Positions 54,733 through 64,000 of a stretch of 64,000 nt of DNA are shown here, piece by piece. The notes under the pieces were generated by a model. That model was not told where the DNA came from and made no database searches. It saw nothing but the letters and a program-made list of their open reading frames with translations. Both the position numbers and the translations under genes were made by a program. Source of the DNA: Acinetobacter sp. GSS19 (lineage in GTDB: Bacteria; Pseudomonadota; Gammaproteobacteria; Pseudomonadales; Moraxellaceae); NCBI RefSeq assembly GCF_028621895.1, contig NZ_CP117520.1:2170001-2234000 (forward strand), in the 5' to 3' direction. The stretch's first letter is position 1; each line of letters opens with the position of its first letter.

Positions 54733-55608
54733 TTATTCAGTTGACGCTATCACACCAAATTTACCACGATGGAAATCTTCAAAAGCCTGGATAATTTCTT
54801 CTTTGCTATTCATCACAAATGGACCATAGCCCTGAATAGGCTCATTCAATGGGCGGCCAGTCAGTATCAGGAATTTACAGTCCTGCTGTGCATTAAGCTG
54901 TATCGCTGCTTCACCATCCTGAGCGAAAATCACCACGGAATGATCCTGCACTTTTTGTGTATCATTCAGCAGCATTTCGCCTGCCAGTAAAACCAGTAAA
55001 ACGGTGTGATCCACTGGAACATGGATCAATTGGCTATGTCCGGCTTTTAATTCCACATCCCAGACATTGATTGGGCTAAAGGTAGAAGCGGGTCCGCTCT
55101 GCTGCGCGTATGCTCCGGCGATCACTCGCAGTTGACCTGCAGCCTGCTCAAATGTAATCACTGGAATATCCTGCGCTTGAATGGCCTGATAGCGGGGTGG
55201 CGTCATTTTATCTTTCGCCGGAAGATTCACCCAAAGCTGAGCCATTTCAAATAAACCGCCACGTTGTGCATATGCTGCAGAATGGAATTCTTCATGCACC
55301 AGTCCTGCTCCTGCGGTCATCCATTGTACGTCACCTGCTTGAATTGTACCGCCACCGCCACTTGAATCCTGATGGCTGACTTCTCCCTGATAGGCAATGG
55401 TCACGGTTTCAAAACCGCGGTGAGGATGGGAACCTACGCCATGACGCTCTGTCGTCGGTGCAAATGAATACGGTGCGGCATAATCCAATAACAAGAATGG
55501 GCTAATCGCCTGTCCTAAACGGTCATAGGAAAACAAGGTACTGACCGGAAAGCCATCCCCGACCCAATGCATTTGCTGGTTACGGTAAAGACCCGCCACT
55601 TTCTTCAT
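54733..55608 (-). CDS. Pirin family protein
   Basis: 291-aa bicupin. Metal ligands are seen in the N-terminal cupin: HPHRGFETVT (two His), a third His in GEVSHQD, and Glu/His in LVHEEFHS. Bacterial pirins include quercetinase-like dioxygenases and metabolic regulators; the exact role is not predictable. Single gene upstream of a strong terminator. Confidence 0.92.
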   Translation of the reverse strand: MKKVAGLYRNQQMHWVGDGFPVSTLFSYDRLGQAISPFLLLDYAAPYSFAPTTERHGVGSHPHRGFETVTIAYQGEVSHQDSSGGGGTIQAGDVQWMTAGAGLVHEEFHSAAYAQRGGLFEMAQLWVNLPAKDKMTPPRYQAIQAQDIPVITFEQAAGQLRVIAGAYAQQSGPASTFSPINVWDVELKAGHSQLIHVPVDHTVLLVLLAGEMLLNDTQKVQDHSVVIFAQDGEAAIQLNAQQDCKFLILTGRPLNEPIQGYGPFVMNSKEEIIQAFEDFHRGKFGVIASTE

Positions 55609-55767
55609 CTGTTTTGTTCCTTGAGCCAGAATCTAGGTACTTGAGGGTTATGCTAAAGCCTTCTAGGCTCTGGCAATAGTCCATTCACTGACACACATCG
55701 TGTCATTAATGAGACATCTTGCCCCTTTGATTTCCCATACACCCCAATCTAGAAATTTGATCATAAA

Positions 55768-55801
55768 AAAACACCCGGAATCTCGGTTCCGGGTGTCGTT
55801 T
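55768..55801 (-). terminator. Terminator of ahpC
   Basis: ACACCCGGAA, 6-nt loop, TTCCGGGTGT. On the minus strand a run of seven T follows; it lies 17 nt past the ahpC stop. Confidence 0.88.
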
Positions 55802-55817
55802 TTGATTCAGGATATAG

Positions 55818-56381
55818 TCAAATCTTACCAATCAGGTCAATCGACGGTGCCAAGGTTGCCTCACCCTCTTTCCATTTGGCAGGACATACCTCACCTGGAT
55901 GCGTATGCACATATTGGGCTGCTTTCACTTTACGTAGCAATTCCTGGGCATCGCGACCAATACCGCCAGCATTGATTTCAATAATCTGAATCTTACCGTC
56001 TGGATCAATCACAAAAGTTCCACGATCAGCCAAACCGTCTTGCTCAATCAACACTTCAAAGTTTTTAGCCAGCGTCCAGGTTGGATCGCCCACCATCAAG
56101 TATTGGATTTTTTTGATTTCATCCGAACTATCATGCCAGGCTTTATGGGTAAAATGTGTATCGGTTGAAACCGAATAAATTTCTACGCCAAGCTGCTGAA
56201 ATTCTACATAGTGATCTGCCAAATCACCCAACTCCGTCGGACAAACAAAGGTGAAATCCGCCGGGTAGAAAAATACCACCGACCATTTGCCTTTCATATC
56301 GGCTTCCGAAATTTCTACAAATTGGCCATTGTGATACGCAGTTGCCTGAAAGGGTTTTACTTCGGTATTGATTAAGCTCAT
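55818..56381 (-). CDS. ahpC: Alkyl hydroperoxide reductase subunit C (2-Cys peroxiredoxin)
   Basis: Cytosolic peroxidase (187 aa) that reduces H2O2 and organic peroxides. Peroxidatic Cys47 in FTFVCPTEL, resolving Cys166 in GEVCPAKW, and the C-terminal tail typical of typical 2-Cys peroxiredoxins. Its usual reductase AhpF is not adjacent. Monocistronic. An OxyR site is likely upstream, but I could not identify one by eye. Confidence 0.96.
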   Translation of the reverse strand: MSLINTEVKPFQATAYHNGQFVEISEADMKGKWSVVFFYPADFTFVCPTELGDLADHYVEFQQLGVEIYSVSTDTHFTHKAWHDSSDEIKKIQYLMVGDPTWTLAKNFEVLIEQDGLADRGTFVIDPDGKIQIIEINAGGIGRDAQELLRKVKAAQYVHTHPGEVCPAKWKEGEATLAPSIDLIGKI

Positions 56382-56559
56382 TCGATATTCCTCAATTAAA
56401 TGACTTGGATTGCTTCTGTTGTGAAGCCAGAATACGAAAGATTTAAAAACAGGTAAAACCGTAGTTTTTTATAATTTTGATCGTTATTTTAGATTTTAAA
56501 TTCAATTACACCTTCGTAATCGCCATATTTTAGAATTTTAATGTTTTTACAATACAAAT

Positions 56560-56587
56560 AAAAAACCCTCTCAGCAGAGAGGGTTTT
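56560..56587 (-). terminator. Terminator of ssb
   Basis: ACCCTCTC-AGCA-GAGAGGGTTTT, followed on the minus strand by a long T-run; 18 nt past the ssb stop. Confidence 0.85.
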
Positions 56588-56604
56588 GATCAGCTTCCAA
56601 TCAG

Positions 56605-57171
56605 TTAAAATGGAAGATCATCATCTAAATCGGCAGGTGCAGGCGTTGGCGCAGCTTGAGGAGCCTTCGGCGCGAAACCACCTGGGTTGTTATTGCCATA
56701 ACCGGTGTTTTGGCCATATGACGGGTTCGGCTGGTTCGCGTTATTATTTTGCTGGCCATAGCCGCCTTGCGGGTTATTATTAAAACGAGGCTGATTAAAG
56801 CCTGTATCACCACCCATACCCTGCTCGCCTTGTGGGCGGTTTGAGTCCAGCATCTGCATTTGTTCACCACGAATTTCCGTAGTGTAACGCTCCTGACCAT
56901 TTTGATCTGTCCACTGGCGGGTACGCAATGAACCCTCAATATAGACTTTTGAACCTTTGCGCAAATATTGCTGTGCGATTTCACCTAAACGGTTATGTAA
57001 TACAATCCGGTGCCATTCTGTTTGTTCTTTTCGCTCACCGGTATTTTTATCCATCCAGGATTCACTGGTCGCAATTGAAAATTGAGTTAAAGATCCACCA
57101 TTTGGAAAAGTTTTAGTTTCTGGATCACGTCCCAACGTACCGACTAAAATTACCTTATTAACACCACGCAT
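56605..57171 (-). CDS. ssb: Single-stranded DNA-binding protein
   Basis: 188 aa. N-terminal OB fold ([54 protein letters not shown]), a Gly/Asn/Gln/Pro-rich disordered linker, and the acidic protein-interaction tip DDDLPF. It protects ssDNA in replication and repair. 51 nt downstream of the MFS transporter gene, a common neighbour in this genus. Confidence 0.97.
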   Translation of the reverse strand: MRGVNKVILVGTLGRDPETKTFPNGGSLTQFSIATSESWMDKNTGERKEQTEWHRIVLHNRLGEIAQQYLRKGSKVYIEGSLRTRQWTDQNGQERYTTEIRGEQMQMLDSNRPQGEQGMGGDTGFNQPRFNNNPQGGYGQQNNNANQPNPSYGQNTGYGNNNPGGFAPKAPQAAPTPAPADLDDDLPF

Positions 57172-57222
57172 CTGCTTTCATCTTCCTATTCAATTCTATC
57201 TTTTACTTTATAAGAGTTATGC

Positions 57223-58587
57223 TTAAATGGCTACCTCTTTCCCCAATAACTGCGTCAGGCTGTGTCGAGCTGCATCATCAATCAATGCCTTGTCGACCTT
57301 CACAAACGCGACGTTTTGATCAGGCATCACCACAACTTCTTCAATACCATGAATGGCCAGTAATTTTGAAGTCCACTCATCTGTTTGTCGGGTTTCCGGC
57401 AAACGGAACACCATGGAAGATAAATAGCGCGGTTGCTTCAGGGTAAAACTAATCGCCAGCCAAATCACGGCGAGCACAGCCAAGAAGGCCCAACCTTGTC
57501 CTTGGTTTTGCAGGGTGAGCAAATGACCACCGAGCATCCCGCCACAAAATGCGCCAAGAAACTGTCCGCTGGCATTGACCCCCATCGCGGTTGCTTTCGA
57601 TTGAATTGGGGCTGCTTTGGATAGCCAGGAAGGCAACAGTGCCTCCATGACATTAAAAGCAATAAAGAATAGCCCCAGACCGGTCAACAAGCCATATTTA
57701 GATTGATAACCCCACGCCATCACAATGAGGCCCAGAATGATTCCCGTAATCGCAGTCAGGAAAATGCCGCGCATTTTGCGATATTTTTCCGCCAAGATAA
57801 TACTCGGGAAAGCGAAAAACATGCTGATGACCAACAATGGCAAATACACCCAGCTATGATGTGCCAAAGGTAAACCTGCATACTGGATCAACTGACCCGG
57901 TACAAAAATAAACATCGCAGTCAGCAATAAATGTAATGCAAAAACCGACAGATGCAGGCGGTTTAAATCTCCCATACGGACCACTTCGGCCAGCTGTTTG
58001 CCATAGCCCTGCGCAAAATTACGATGATGGCGCGTCACTTTCGGCACCAACAACATCATAAAACAGGCGGCAATGCCCATAATGGTCGTCACCCAAAACA
58101 GGCCGGAAATTCCCACCAGTGAGGTCAACCAAGGCCCCATACTGAATGCCACCACAAAGGATAAACCAATACTCATCCCCATCACGGCCATGGCTTTGGT
58201 ACGGTGTTCTTCACGCGTGACATCGGACAGCAAAGCCATGACGACTGCAGAGACTGCCCCCCCACCCGCAATCGCTCGCCCGGCAATCACCCCATAAATC
58301 GTCTCGGACATCGCGGCAATGGCTCCACCCAAGGCAAACATCAACAGGCCAAACACAATCAAAATCTTGCGGTTATAACGATCGGCAATCAGGCTAAAAG
58401 GAATCTGTAAAATGGCTTGGGTCAAACCATAAACGCCCACGGCCAAACCGATTAGCCCCGGAGTCGCATACTGATAGGACTGCCCTGCAATTGAAAATAC
58501 CGGGATAATCATGAACAGACCCAACATGCGCAAGGCAAAAATACTGCTTAAAGCAAAAGTTGAGCGACGTTCTAAAGCATTCATCAT
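57223..58587 (-). CDS. YajR-like MFS transporter
   Basis: 454 aa, the same length as E. coli YajR. Twelve membrane helices with the MFS motif A loop (LIADRYNRKILIVFG) and the family segment MLGLFMIIPVF. A C-terminal cytoplasmic ferredoxin-like domain (LLAIHGIEEVVVMPDQNVAFVKVDKALIDDAARHSL) corresponds to the YAM domain. Probably a proton-driven exporter; substrate unknown. Confidence 0.9.
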   Translation of the reverse strand: MMNALERRSTFALSSIFALRMLGLFMIIPVFSIAGQSYQYATPGLIGLAVGVYGLTQAILQIPFSLIADRYNRKILIVFGLLMFALGGAIAAMSETIYGVIAGRAIAGGGAVSAVVMALLSDVTREEHRTKAMAVMGMSIGLSFVVAFSMGPWLTSLVGISGLFWVTTIMGIAACFMMLLVPKVTRHHRNFAQGYGKQLAEVVRMGDLNRLHLSVFALHLLLTAMFIFVPGQLIQYAGLPLAHHSWVYLPLLVISMFFAFPSIILAEKYRKMRGIFLTAITGIILGLIVMAWGYQSKYGLLTGLGLFFIAFNVMEALLPSWLSKAAPIQSKATAMGVNASGQFLGAFCGGMLGGHLLTLQNQGQGWAFLAVLAVIWLAISFTLKQPRYLSSMVFRLPETRQTDEWTSKLLAIHGIEEVVVMPDQNVAFVKVDKALIDDAARHSLTQLLGKEVAI

Positions 58588-58653
58588 ATGTCAGCTTGTC
58601 ATAGATTCGGGGAAATAATCTGGCTATTGTAATTCAAGCCAATGCTCACTGCA

Positions 58654-58680
58654 TAAAAAAGGGTGCACTGCAGCACCCTG
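58654..58680 (-). terminator. Terminator downstream of the DUF475 gene
   Basis: AGGGTGC-TGCA-GTGCACCCT with a T-run on the minus strand, 27 nt past the stop at 58708. Confidence 0.82.
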
Positions 58681-58707
58681 ATTTTATATTTTTTTACAAC
58701 AATTCAG

Positions 58708-59790
58708 TTAACCCAAGCGGTCTTGCTGTTTGCGGTATTGAATTGATGCAATTACCGCCCACACGATAAACGCTACGCCAATCAAACCTGTCACGACTTC
58801 AGGTACATGCACACCCGTACCACTAGCGAGCATAATAAAGGCCAATGCACCGATTGCGTAGTGAGCGCCATGCTCCAAGTAGATGTAAGCATCCAATGTG
58901 CCTTTCTCTACCAAGTAAATGGTCATCGAACGGACAAAAATCGCACCGATTGCCAAGCCAAGCATAATAATGACGACATCACTGGTAATTGCAAATGCAC
59001 CAATCACACCATCGAAACTGAACGATGCATCCAGGACTTCAAGATAGAGGAAGCCACCGAAACCTGCTTTCACCACACCCTTCGCTGCACCATTCACATC
59101 TTGGGTCACGGCATTGCCATTTTCATCAATTTCCGGTTCACCACCGAGTAAATGGCTCAACACCTGCACACCGATATAAATCACGATACCCCAGATCCCC
59201 GCCATAGTCACGGCCAAGCGGACCTCTTCGGCCACGTTTGCCGCCATCACCAACAAGGCAATCAGTGCAAGAAATACTGACATCGCCGGTACATTTGCCA
59301 AACTGGATAAACGTCGCTCTAGCCAGTGGAACCAGTGCGTGTCTTTACCTTCATCCAGGAAGAAATTCAGGAACACCAACAGCAAGAAAGCGCCACCAAA
59401 GGCTGCAATTTCAGCATGATGCGCCATCAAACGTTCCGAATAGGTTTTCGGGTCATTCAGCGCCAGCTTGGCCACTTCGATCATGCCCATATCTGCCGTG
59501 ACTGCGACAATCACCACCGGGAAAACCAGACGCATACCAAAAACGGCAATCAGGATCCCTACAGTCAGGAAAATCATTTTCCAAAAATGATCCCAGCCAC
59601 GAAGGACAGAGGCATTCACCACGGCGTTATCGAAGGACAGTGACACTTCCATCACTGCCAGAATGGCCGTAATCGTCAGTGCGGTCAGCATGGTAGTCAG
59701 ACCTGCTTCAGGGCCGTGGGTATAGCCCCAATAGGCAGCGAGTATGAGACACACCACCGTAAACAATATGGAGAAACGAAAATGCTGCAT
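58708..59790 (-). CDS. DUF475 (TerC-like) integral membrane protein
   Basis: 360 aa from the ATG at 59790, 7 nt after AGG; a TTG 18 nt upstream is unlikely. About nine membrane helices. The acidic membrane motifs MEVSLSFDNAVVNASVL and EVLDASFSFDGVIGAFAI are the paired signature of the TerC/YjbE superfamily, likely metal-binding. TerC relatives act in tellurite resistance or Mn2+ handling; DUF475 itself is uncharacterised. Confidence 0.9.
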   Translation of the reverse strand: MQHFRFSILFTVVCLILAAYWGYTHGPEAGLTTMLTALTITAILAVMEVSLSFDNAVVNASVLRGWDHFWKMIFLTVGILIAVFGMRLVFPVVIVAVTADMGMIEVAKLALNDPKTYSERLMAHHAEIAAFGGAFLLLVFLNFFLDEGKDTHWFHWLERRLSSLANVPAMSVFLALIALLVMAANVAEEVRLAVTMAGIWGIVIYIGVQVLSHLLGGEPEIDENGNAVTQDVNGAAKGVVKAGFGGFLYLEVLDASFSFDGVIGAFAITSDVVIIMLGLAIGAIFVRSMTIYLVEKGTLDAYIYLEHGAHYAIGALAFIMLASGTGVHVPEVVTGLIGVAFIVWAVIASIQYRKQQDRLG

Positions 59791-60225
59791 AGAAAAACCT
59801 ATTCGCAAGAAAAAGAGCCAGCTCAGTGGACGTCACTGATACTAAAAAAATTGAATGGCACCATTATGACGCGTTTTAAGGATTTTAGCGAAATACGACT
59901 TGTGTAAATTCTTAAAAAAACAGCAACCTTCCAATGTAGCCAATGTCATAAATTCACTCGACTCGAGCTACGCAGCCACACATAAAGCAAAAATGTTGCC
60001 ATACTTTCATCACATCATGCTCACATCCACTGGGTTATGCTTAAGCCATGATGCAAGTGAATCTATGGGTGACATGGCTGAAAATATCAGCCTGTTCCTC
60101 CGTGGAGATACCTTGAGAATTACATGCCTTTTCATGGAATGATCGATTAAACTTAACCCTATGATGCCTTGAACCTGCGGGAACAAGCCTCATATCCATT
60201 GTCTATTTAACGAACTGGGATCATT
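59791..60225. other. Divergent intergenic region between the DUF475 gene and uvrA
   Basis: 435 nt with promoters for both directions. A weak TTGAAC (about 60168)/TATCCA pair with 18-nt spacing lies about 40 nt before uvrA. An 80-codon frame at 59900-60142 has no ribosome-binding site or recognisable content and is not called. No SOS-type box was recognised. Confidence 0.45.
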
Positions 60226-63057
60226 ATGAGCCAAAGTCACATCCGTATTCGTGGGGCACGCACACACAACCTAAAAAATGTGTCACTCGACATTCCACGC
60301 GACAAATTTGTGGTGATTACGGGACTGTCTGGCTCAGGTAAATCCTCCCTGGCCTTTGACACTTTATACGCAGAAGGCCAGCGCCGTTATGTTGAATCCT
60401 TGTCAGCTTATGCACGCCAGTTTCTTTCACAAATGGAAAAACCGGAAGTCGACTCGATTGAAGGTCTGTCGCCAGCGATTGCCATTGAACAGAAATCCAC
60501 CAGCCACAACCCCCGTTCTACAGTAGGCACCATTACCGAAATTTATGATTACCTGCGCTTGCTCTATGCACGCGTAGGGACACCGTATTGTCCTGAGCAT
60601 GATTTGCCGATGGTGGCACAGACCATCAGCGAAATGGTGGATGCCGTTAAAAGCTTGCCAGAAGGCACAGCGCTCATGCTGCTGGCTCCCGTTGTGCGTG
60701 AACGTAAAGGTGAATACACCCAGCTATTTGAACAGTTACAGGGCCAGGGTTTTGTTCGTGCGCGTGTCGATGGTGAAATTGTCGAGATCGATAGCGTTCC
60801 AGAACTGGATAAAAAGAAAAAACATACCATTGAAGTGGTCGTGGACCGTTTCAAGGTACGCGATGACTTAGGTAACCGCATTGCGGAGTCCTTTGAAACC
60901 GCACTACGTTTAGGCGGTGATCTTGCAATTTTGTCCTGGATTAATGCAGAACATCCGGATCGGGTCTTTTCAGCAAAACATTCCTGCCCCCAATGTGACC
61001 GTGCTGTAGCCGAACTAGAACCGCGTCTATTCTCTTTTAATAATCCTTATGGTGCCTGCCCAGTCTGTGATGGTTTAGGAACACGTAGCCATTTTAGTGC
61101 GGAAAAGCTGATCCCGAATCCGAGTGTTTCGATTAGCCAGGGTGCCATTCGTGGCTGGGATCGCCAGCGTCCTTATTATTATTCGATGCTGCAAAAAGTA
61201 GCCGAGCATTTTGGCTTTTCTTTGGATACGCCTTGGCATGAATTGGATAAAGATACCCAGAAAAAATTCCTTCATGGCACCGGCAAAGAAAAAATCGACC
61301 TGAGCTATACCGATGAGCGTGGCCGTCGCCATAATCGGGTGATTCCATTTGAAGGGATCTTGCCGCATCTAGAACGCCGTTACCGGGAAACTGAAAGCAA
61401 CTATGTGCGTGATGATCTGGCCCAATACCTCTCCAATGCAGCCTGTGACGCCTGCGATGGCTCACGTCTGAATGAAATTTCCCGTAACGTCAAAATTCTG
61501 GATAAAACCATCAGCGCCATCACCAAGATGTCGATTGGCGATGCCGAAGATTACTACCAGAACCTGAAACTGGACGGGGCGAAAGGTGAAATTGCCGACA
61601 AGATTTTCAAGGAAATCCGTGAACGCTTGCACTTTCTGGTCAGTGTCGGCCTGAATTACCTCAGTCTGTCACGTTCGGCTGAAACCCTATCGGGTGGTGA
61701 AGCCCAGCGGATCCGGCTTGCTTCACAAATCGGTGCCGGCTTGATGGGCGTGATGTATGTGCTCGATGAACCCTCCATTGGTCTGCATCAACGTGACAAT
61801 GACCGCCTACTACAGACCTTGATTCGCCTGCGTGATCTTGGCAATACCGTCTTGGTCGTTGAGCATGATGAAGATGCGATTCGTGCTGCCGACCATATTA
61901 TTGATATTGGCCCAGGTGCCGGGATCCATGGTGGTCATATCATCGCCGAAGGGACTGCAGATGAACTGGCCAAACATAGTGACTCGCTCACCGGTAAATA
62001 CCTGTCAGGTATGCTCAAAATTGCGGTTCCAGCGCAACGAAAACTGCCACCCAATCCAGAACACTACATTAAGCTCAATGGAGCTTGCGGACACAACCTA
62101 AAAAATGTCGATCTGACGCTGCCTTTAGGGGTGATGACCTGCGTCACGGGCGTTTCCGGTTCAGGTAAATCCACTCTGATTAACCGGACACTACTTCCGT
62201 TAGCGGCAACCCAACTGAATGGTGCAACCACGCTCACCGCTGAGAAATTTGATTCGATTGATGGCCTGCAATATCTCGATAAAGTCGTGGATATTGATCA
62301 AAGTCCGATTGGCCGTACCCCGCGTTCCAACCCGGCCACCTATACCGGTCTGTTTACCCCGATCCGTGAACTGTTTGCCCAGACCCCTGAAGCCAAAGCC
62401 CGCGGTTATACCGCCGGTCGTTTCTCCTTTAATGTACGCGGCGGGCGCTGTGAAGCCTGTGAAGGTGATGGCATGATCAAAGTGGCCATGCATTTCCTGC
62501 CGGATATGTATGTGCCTTGCGATGGCTGCCATGGCAAACGCTATAACCGAGAAACGCTGGAAGTCAGCTACAAAGGCCGCAACATCTCGGATGTACTGGA
62601 AATGACCGTTGAAGATGCTGCCCAGTTTTTTGATGCTATTCCGGTGATTCACCGTCGTCTGGAAACCCTGATTCAGGTGGGACTGGGCTATATCAAGCTG
62701 GGACAGGCAGCCACTACCCTGTCAGGTGGTGAAGCGCAACGGGTCAAGCTAGCACGTGAATTGGCCAAACGTGATACCGGTAAAACCCTGTATGTCTTGG
62801 ATGAACCTACCACAGGTCTGCATTTCCATGACATTGCCAAGTTACTCGATATCCTGCATGAACTGCGGAATAAGGGAAATACCATTGTGGTGATTGAACA
62901 CAATCTGGATGTGATTAAAACCGCTGACTGGATTATCGATTTAGGCCCTGAAGGTGGTTCAGGGGGTGGACAGATTATTGCCGAAGGTACACCTGAGCAG
63001 GTCGTGGAAGCTGCGATCTCTCATACCGGTCGCTTCCTGAAACCCTTGTTGAAATAA
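60226..63057 (+). CDS. uvrA: Excinuclease ABC subunit A
   Basis: DNA damage sensor (943 aa) of nucleotide excision repair; loads UvrB. Two ABC modules: Walker [10 protein letters not shown] and GVSGSGKST, signatures [12 protein letters not shown] and [12 protein letters not shown], Walker [11 protein letters not shown] and [10 protein letters not shown]. Zinc fingers are visible as CPQC...CPVC (about 253-283) and CEAC...CDGC (about 743-769). Usual length. Confidence 0.98.
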   Translation: MSQSHIRIRGARTHNLKNVSLDIPRDKFVVITGLSGSGKSSLAFDTLYAEGQRRYVESLSAYARQFLSQMEKPEVDSIEGLSPAIAIEQKSTSHNPRSTVGTITEIYDYLRLLYARVGTPYCPEHDLPMVAQTISEMVDAVKSLPEGTALMLLAPVVRERKGEYTQLFEQLQGQGFVRARVDGEIVEIDSVPELDKKKKHTIEVVVDRFKVRDDLGNRIAESFETALRLGGDLAILSWINAEHPDRVFSAKHSCPQCDRAVAELEPRLFSFNNPYGACPVCDGLGTRSHFSAEKLIPNPSVSISQGAIRGWDRQRPYYYSMLQKVAEHFGFSLDTPWHELDKDTQKKFLHGTGKEKIDLSYTDERGRRHNRVIPFEGILPHLERRYRETESNYVRDDLAQYLSNAACDACDGSRLNEISRNVKILDKTISAITKMSIGDAEDYYQNLKLDGAKGEIADKIFKEIRERLHFLVSVGLNYLSLSRSAETLSGGEAQRIRLASQIGAGLMGVMYVLDEPSIGLHQRDNDRLLQTLIRLRDLGNTVLVVEHDEDAIRAADHIIDIGPGAGIHGGHIIAEGTADELAKHSDSLTGKYLSGMLKIAVPAQRKLPPNPEHYIKLNGACGHNLKNVDLTLPLGVMTCVTGVSGSGKSTLINRTLLPLAATQLNGATTLTAEKFDSIDGLQYLDKVVDIDQSPIGRTPRSNPATYTGLFTPIRELFAQTPEAKARGYTAGRFSFNVRGGRCEACEGDGMIKVAMHFLPDMYVPCDGCHGKRYNRETLEVSYKGRNISDVLEMTVEDAAQFFDAIPVIHRRLETLIQVGLGYIKLGQAATTLSGGEAQRVKLARELAKRDTGKTLYVLDEPTTGLHFHDIAKLLDILHELRNKGNTIVVIEHNLDVIKTADWIIDLGPEGGSGGGQIIAEGTPEQVVEAAISHTGRFLKPLLK

Positions 63058-63145
63058 CAGGATTATTGCCTACCATACCCAGACACAATAGATCGGATGG
63101 TGAAAATACAGCATAAGTGTAAAAGCTGAGTTTAAGTTAAGTCAG

Positions 63146-63173
63146 AATCCCGGTCTTAAGCCGGGATTTTTTT
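63146..63173 (+). terminator. Terminator of uvrA
   Basis: AATCCCGG, 7-nt loop, CCGGGATT, then TTTTT, about 90 nt past the stop. Confidence 0.82.
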
Positions 63174-63255
63174 ATCCTCACTAGATGCTTTAATCATCAG
63201 GACTGATCAAGCACCACGCCAAATGACGAGTTGTTTTTTTCTGCATCAATCAAAC

Positions 63256-63286
63256 AAAAAAAAGCCCAACCTTGGGGAAGTTGGGC
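63256..63286 (-). terminator. Minus-strand terminator without a coding gene
   Basis: GCCCAAC-TTCCCCAAG-GTTGGGC followed by TTTTTTTT on the minus strand. Confidence 0.75.
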
Positions 63287-63400
63287 ATATAAAATGAAAA
63301 GTCACATTTTGGAGAATCAAAAATTTCCCACGTCACTGGAAATCATTCGACATCGCTATTATGGGAAATTCTTCACACAATGTAAATCCGATTAATTTAA
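63256..63400 (-). ncRNA. Candidate minus-strand small RNA between uvrA and the porin gene
   Basis: The gap 63058-63864 has no gene. On the minus strand, AATTTCCCA (63370-63362) pairs perfectly with TGGGAAATT (63330-63322). A second hairpin GCCCAAC-9 nt-GTTGGGC (63286-63264) follows, then eight T. That is a textbook intrinsic terminator with no coding gene upstream on that strand. The 5' end is not defined; the bounds are approximate. Upstream (63400-63790) is AT-rich non-coding sequence. Confidence 0.45.
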
Positions 63401-63790
63401 TCAGATTTAAAATCTCTATCGAAAATAAGAATAGAATGCTTGATCGATCACAAAACACGCTTTTGTTGAATAACTAATATACAAAAAATTACATTTTTAA
63501 ATAAAATTAATAATTACTTCATCAAAATGAAACAAATAATTTTAAATTAATGAATTTAAATTCATCTCATTGATAGTTTTTAACATTCAATTTTTAATAG
63601 ATAAATGTTTTATCCAATGATAAAAAACAAGGATTAACAACTAAATTACAGAGGTTTTAAGACAAAAAAGCTTTTAGCTAATTGTAAAAACTCGTTTTTT
63701 CCAAGTTGACAAGATTTTTTACAATAGAACAATTTTTAACCCAAACAAAATTAAAGCTAAAAATCTAATTTTTAAACATTTTTAAGCTTA

Positions 63791-63818
63791 TTGACTTAAT
63801 ACATTGTTACAATAAAAT
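63791..63818 (+). promoter_or_regulatory. Candidate promoter of the porin gene
   Basis: TTGACT (63791-63796), 16-nt spacer, TAAAAT (63813-63818). It would give a leader of about 40 nt before the ATG at 63865; AAGGA lies 9 nt before that ATG. A second TTGACA at 63706 lacks a good -10. Confidence 0.5.
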
Positions 63819-63864
63819 GAAATTGTATGACTTTTTTGTTGTTTTTATAACAAGGACTATCGCT

Positions 63865-64000
63865 ATGAAAAAACTCGGTTTAGCCACTGCATTATTATTA
63901 GCCATGACCGGTGCTCAAGCTTATCAATTCGAAGTACAAGGTCAATCTGAATACATCGATAATACTGTAAATGACAAAAATTTTACTGGGGCAGTTCAAG
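63865..64000 (+). CDS. Omp33-36-like porin, 5' end only
   Basis: 45 codons before the window ends. Signal peptide MKKLGLATALLLAMTGAQA, mature start YQFEVQGQSEYIDNTVNDKNFTGAVQ. This closely resembles what I recall of the Acinetobacter 33-36 kDa porin (Omp33-36/Omp34), an outer membrane channel linked to carbapenem permeability and virulence in A. baumannii. Only the N-terminus is visible, so the identity is provisional. Confidence 0.75.
   Translation, partial: MKKLGLATALLLAMTGAQAYQFEVQGQSEYIDNTVNDKNFTGAVQ

Noticed and set aside
59900..60142. 80-codon frame upstream of uvrA
   Set aside because: No ribosome-binding site, no signal, no recognisable domain; probably chance in a promoter region.

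Overview
The window looks like a stretch of Acinetobacter chromosome (Moraxellaceae). Signs are moderate AT-richness, a fatty acyl-CoA reductase very close to Acinetobacter Acr1, the start of an Omp33-36-type porin at the right edge, dispersed his genes (hisB-hisH, hisA, hisF), gltX followed by tRNA-Ala and tRNA-Glu, and a homoserine kinase of the APH-fold type. Nothing here names the species.

Left core region (1-34.9 kb). The 3' end of the division cluster comes first: rsmH-ftsL-ftsI on the minus strand, with ftsI cut by the edge. Next are two tandem sulfate-binding protein paralogues, gltX with two tRNAs, two paralogous small Sel1-repeat proteins, ettA, an O-acetylhomoserine sulfhydrylase, acr1, tex, an ompR-envZ two-component pair, a succinyl-CoA:acetate CoA-transferase-type enzyme, a FadL-type outer membrane channel and duplicated tRNA-Phe genes. 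The his genes follow, interleaved with an RNase D-like exonuclease and a thrB operon. The region closes with an exported DNA/RNA endonuclease, a kup potassium transporter and tRNA-Ser(GGA).

Genomic island (about 34,988-51,264; 16.3 kb). A P4-type tyrosine integrase lies directly downstream of tRNA-Ser. A 15-bp direct repeat of the tRNA 3' end marks both junctions. Five copies of a 9-mer (TTGTTGGTA or its complement) near the two ends look like recombinase arm sites. Contents in order: integrase, a coiled-coil protein, an AlpA-type regulator, a small HTH protein, a RepA-like AAA helicase followed by short iterons, a small lipoprotein-like gene, a type I restriction-modification operon (hsdR-hsdM-hsdS) extended by a small unknown gene and a DUF262/DUF1524 (GmrSD-like) gene, a 0.8-kb non-coding repeat field, and an XRE-ImmA/IrrE plus PIN-domain pair that resembles a toxin-antitoxin module. 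No virion or conjugation genes are visible, so it is best described as a satellite-like or minimal integrative element carrying defence genes.

The most unusual object is the non-coding field between hsdR and the XRE gene (48,929-49,347). It holds seven small clusters of short direct repeats, mostly with a 12-nt period. All share the form NNNNACC (minus strand GGTNNNN), but each cluster has its own core. One cluster reads GGTGAAC/GGTGAGC on the minus strand, like the type I iterons bound by the phage P4 alpha protein. It could be a composite of several origin-like iteron sets with different specificities.

Right core region (51.3-64 kb). A 50-residue hydrophilic protein gene and tRNA-Thr come first. 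Then follow a methyltransferase/FAD-oxidoreductase pair, a pirin, ahpC, a YajR-like exporter with ssb, a DUF475 membrane protein, uvrA and the start of the porin gene.

Three or more intergenic stretches (about 5.05-5.22, 54.57-54.70 and 63.26-63.4 kb, plus structured regions upstream of both Sel1 genes) hold hairpins ending in intrinsic terminators without an obvious parent gene. They are candidate small RNAs or leaders.
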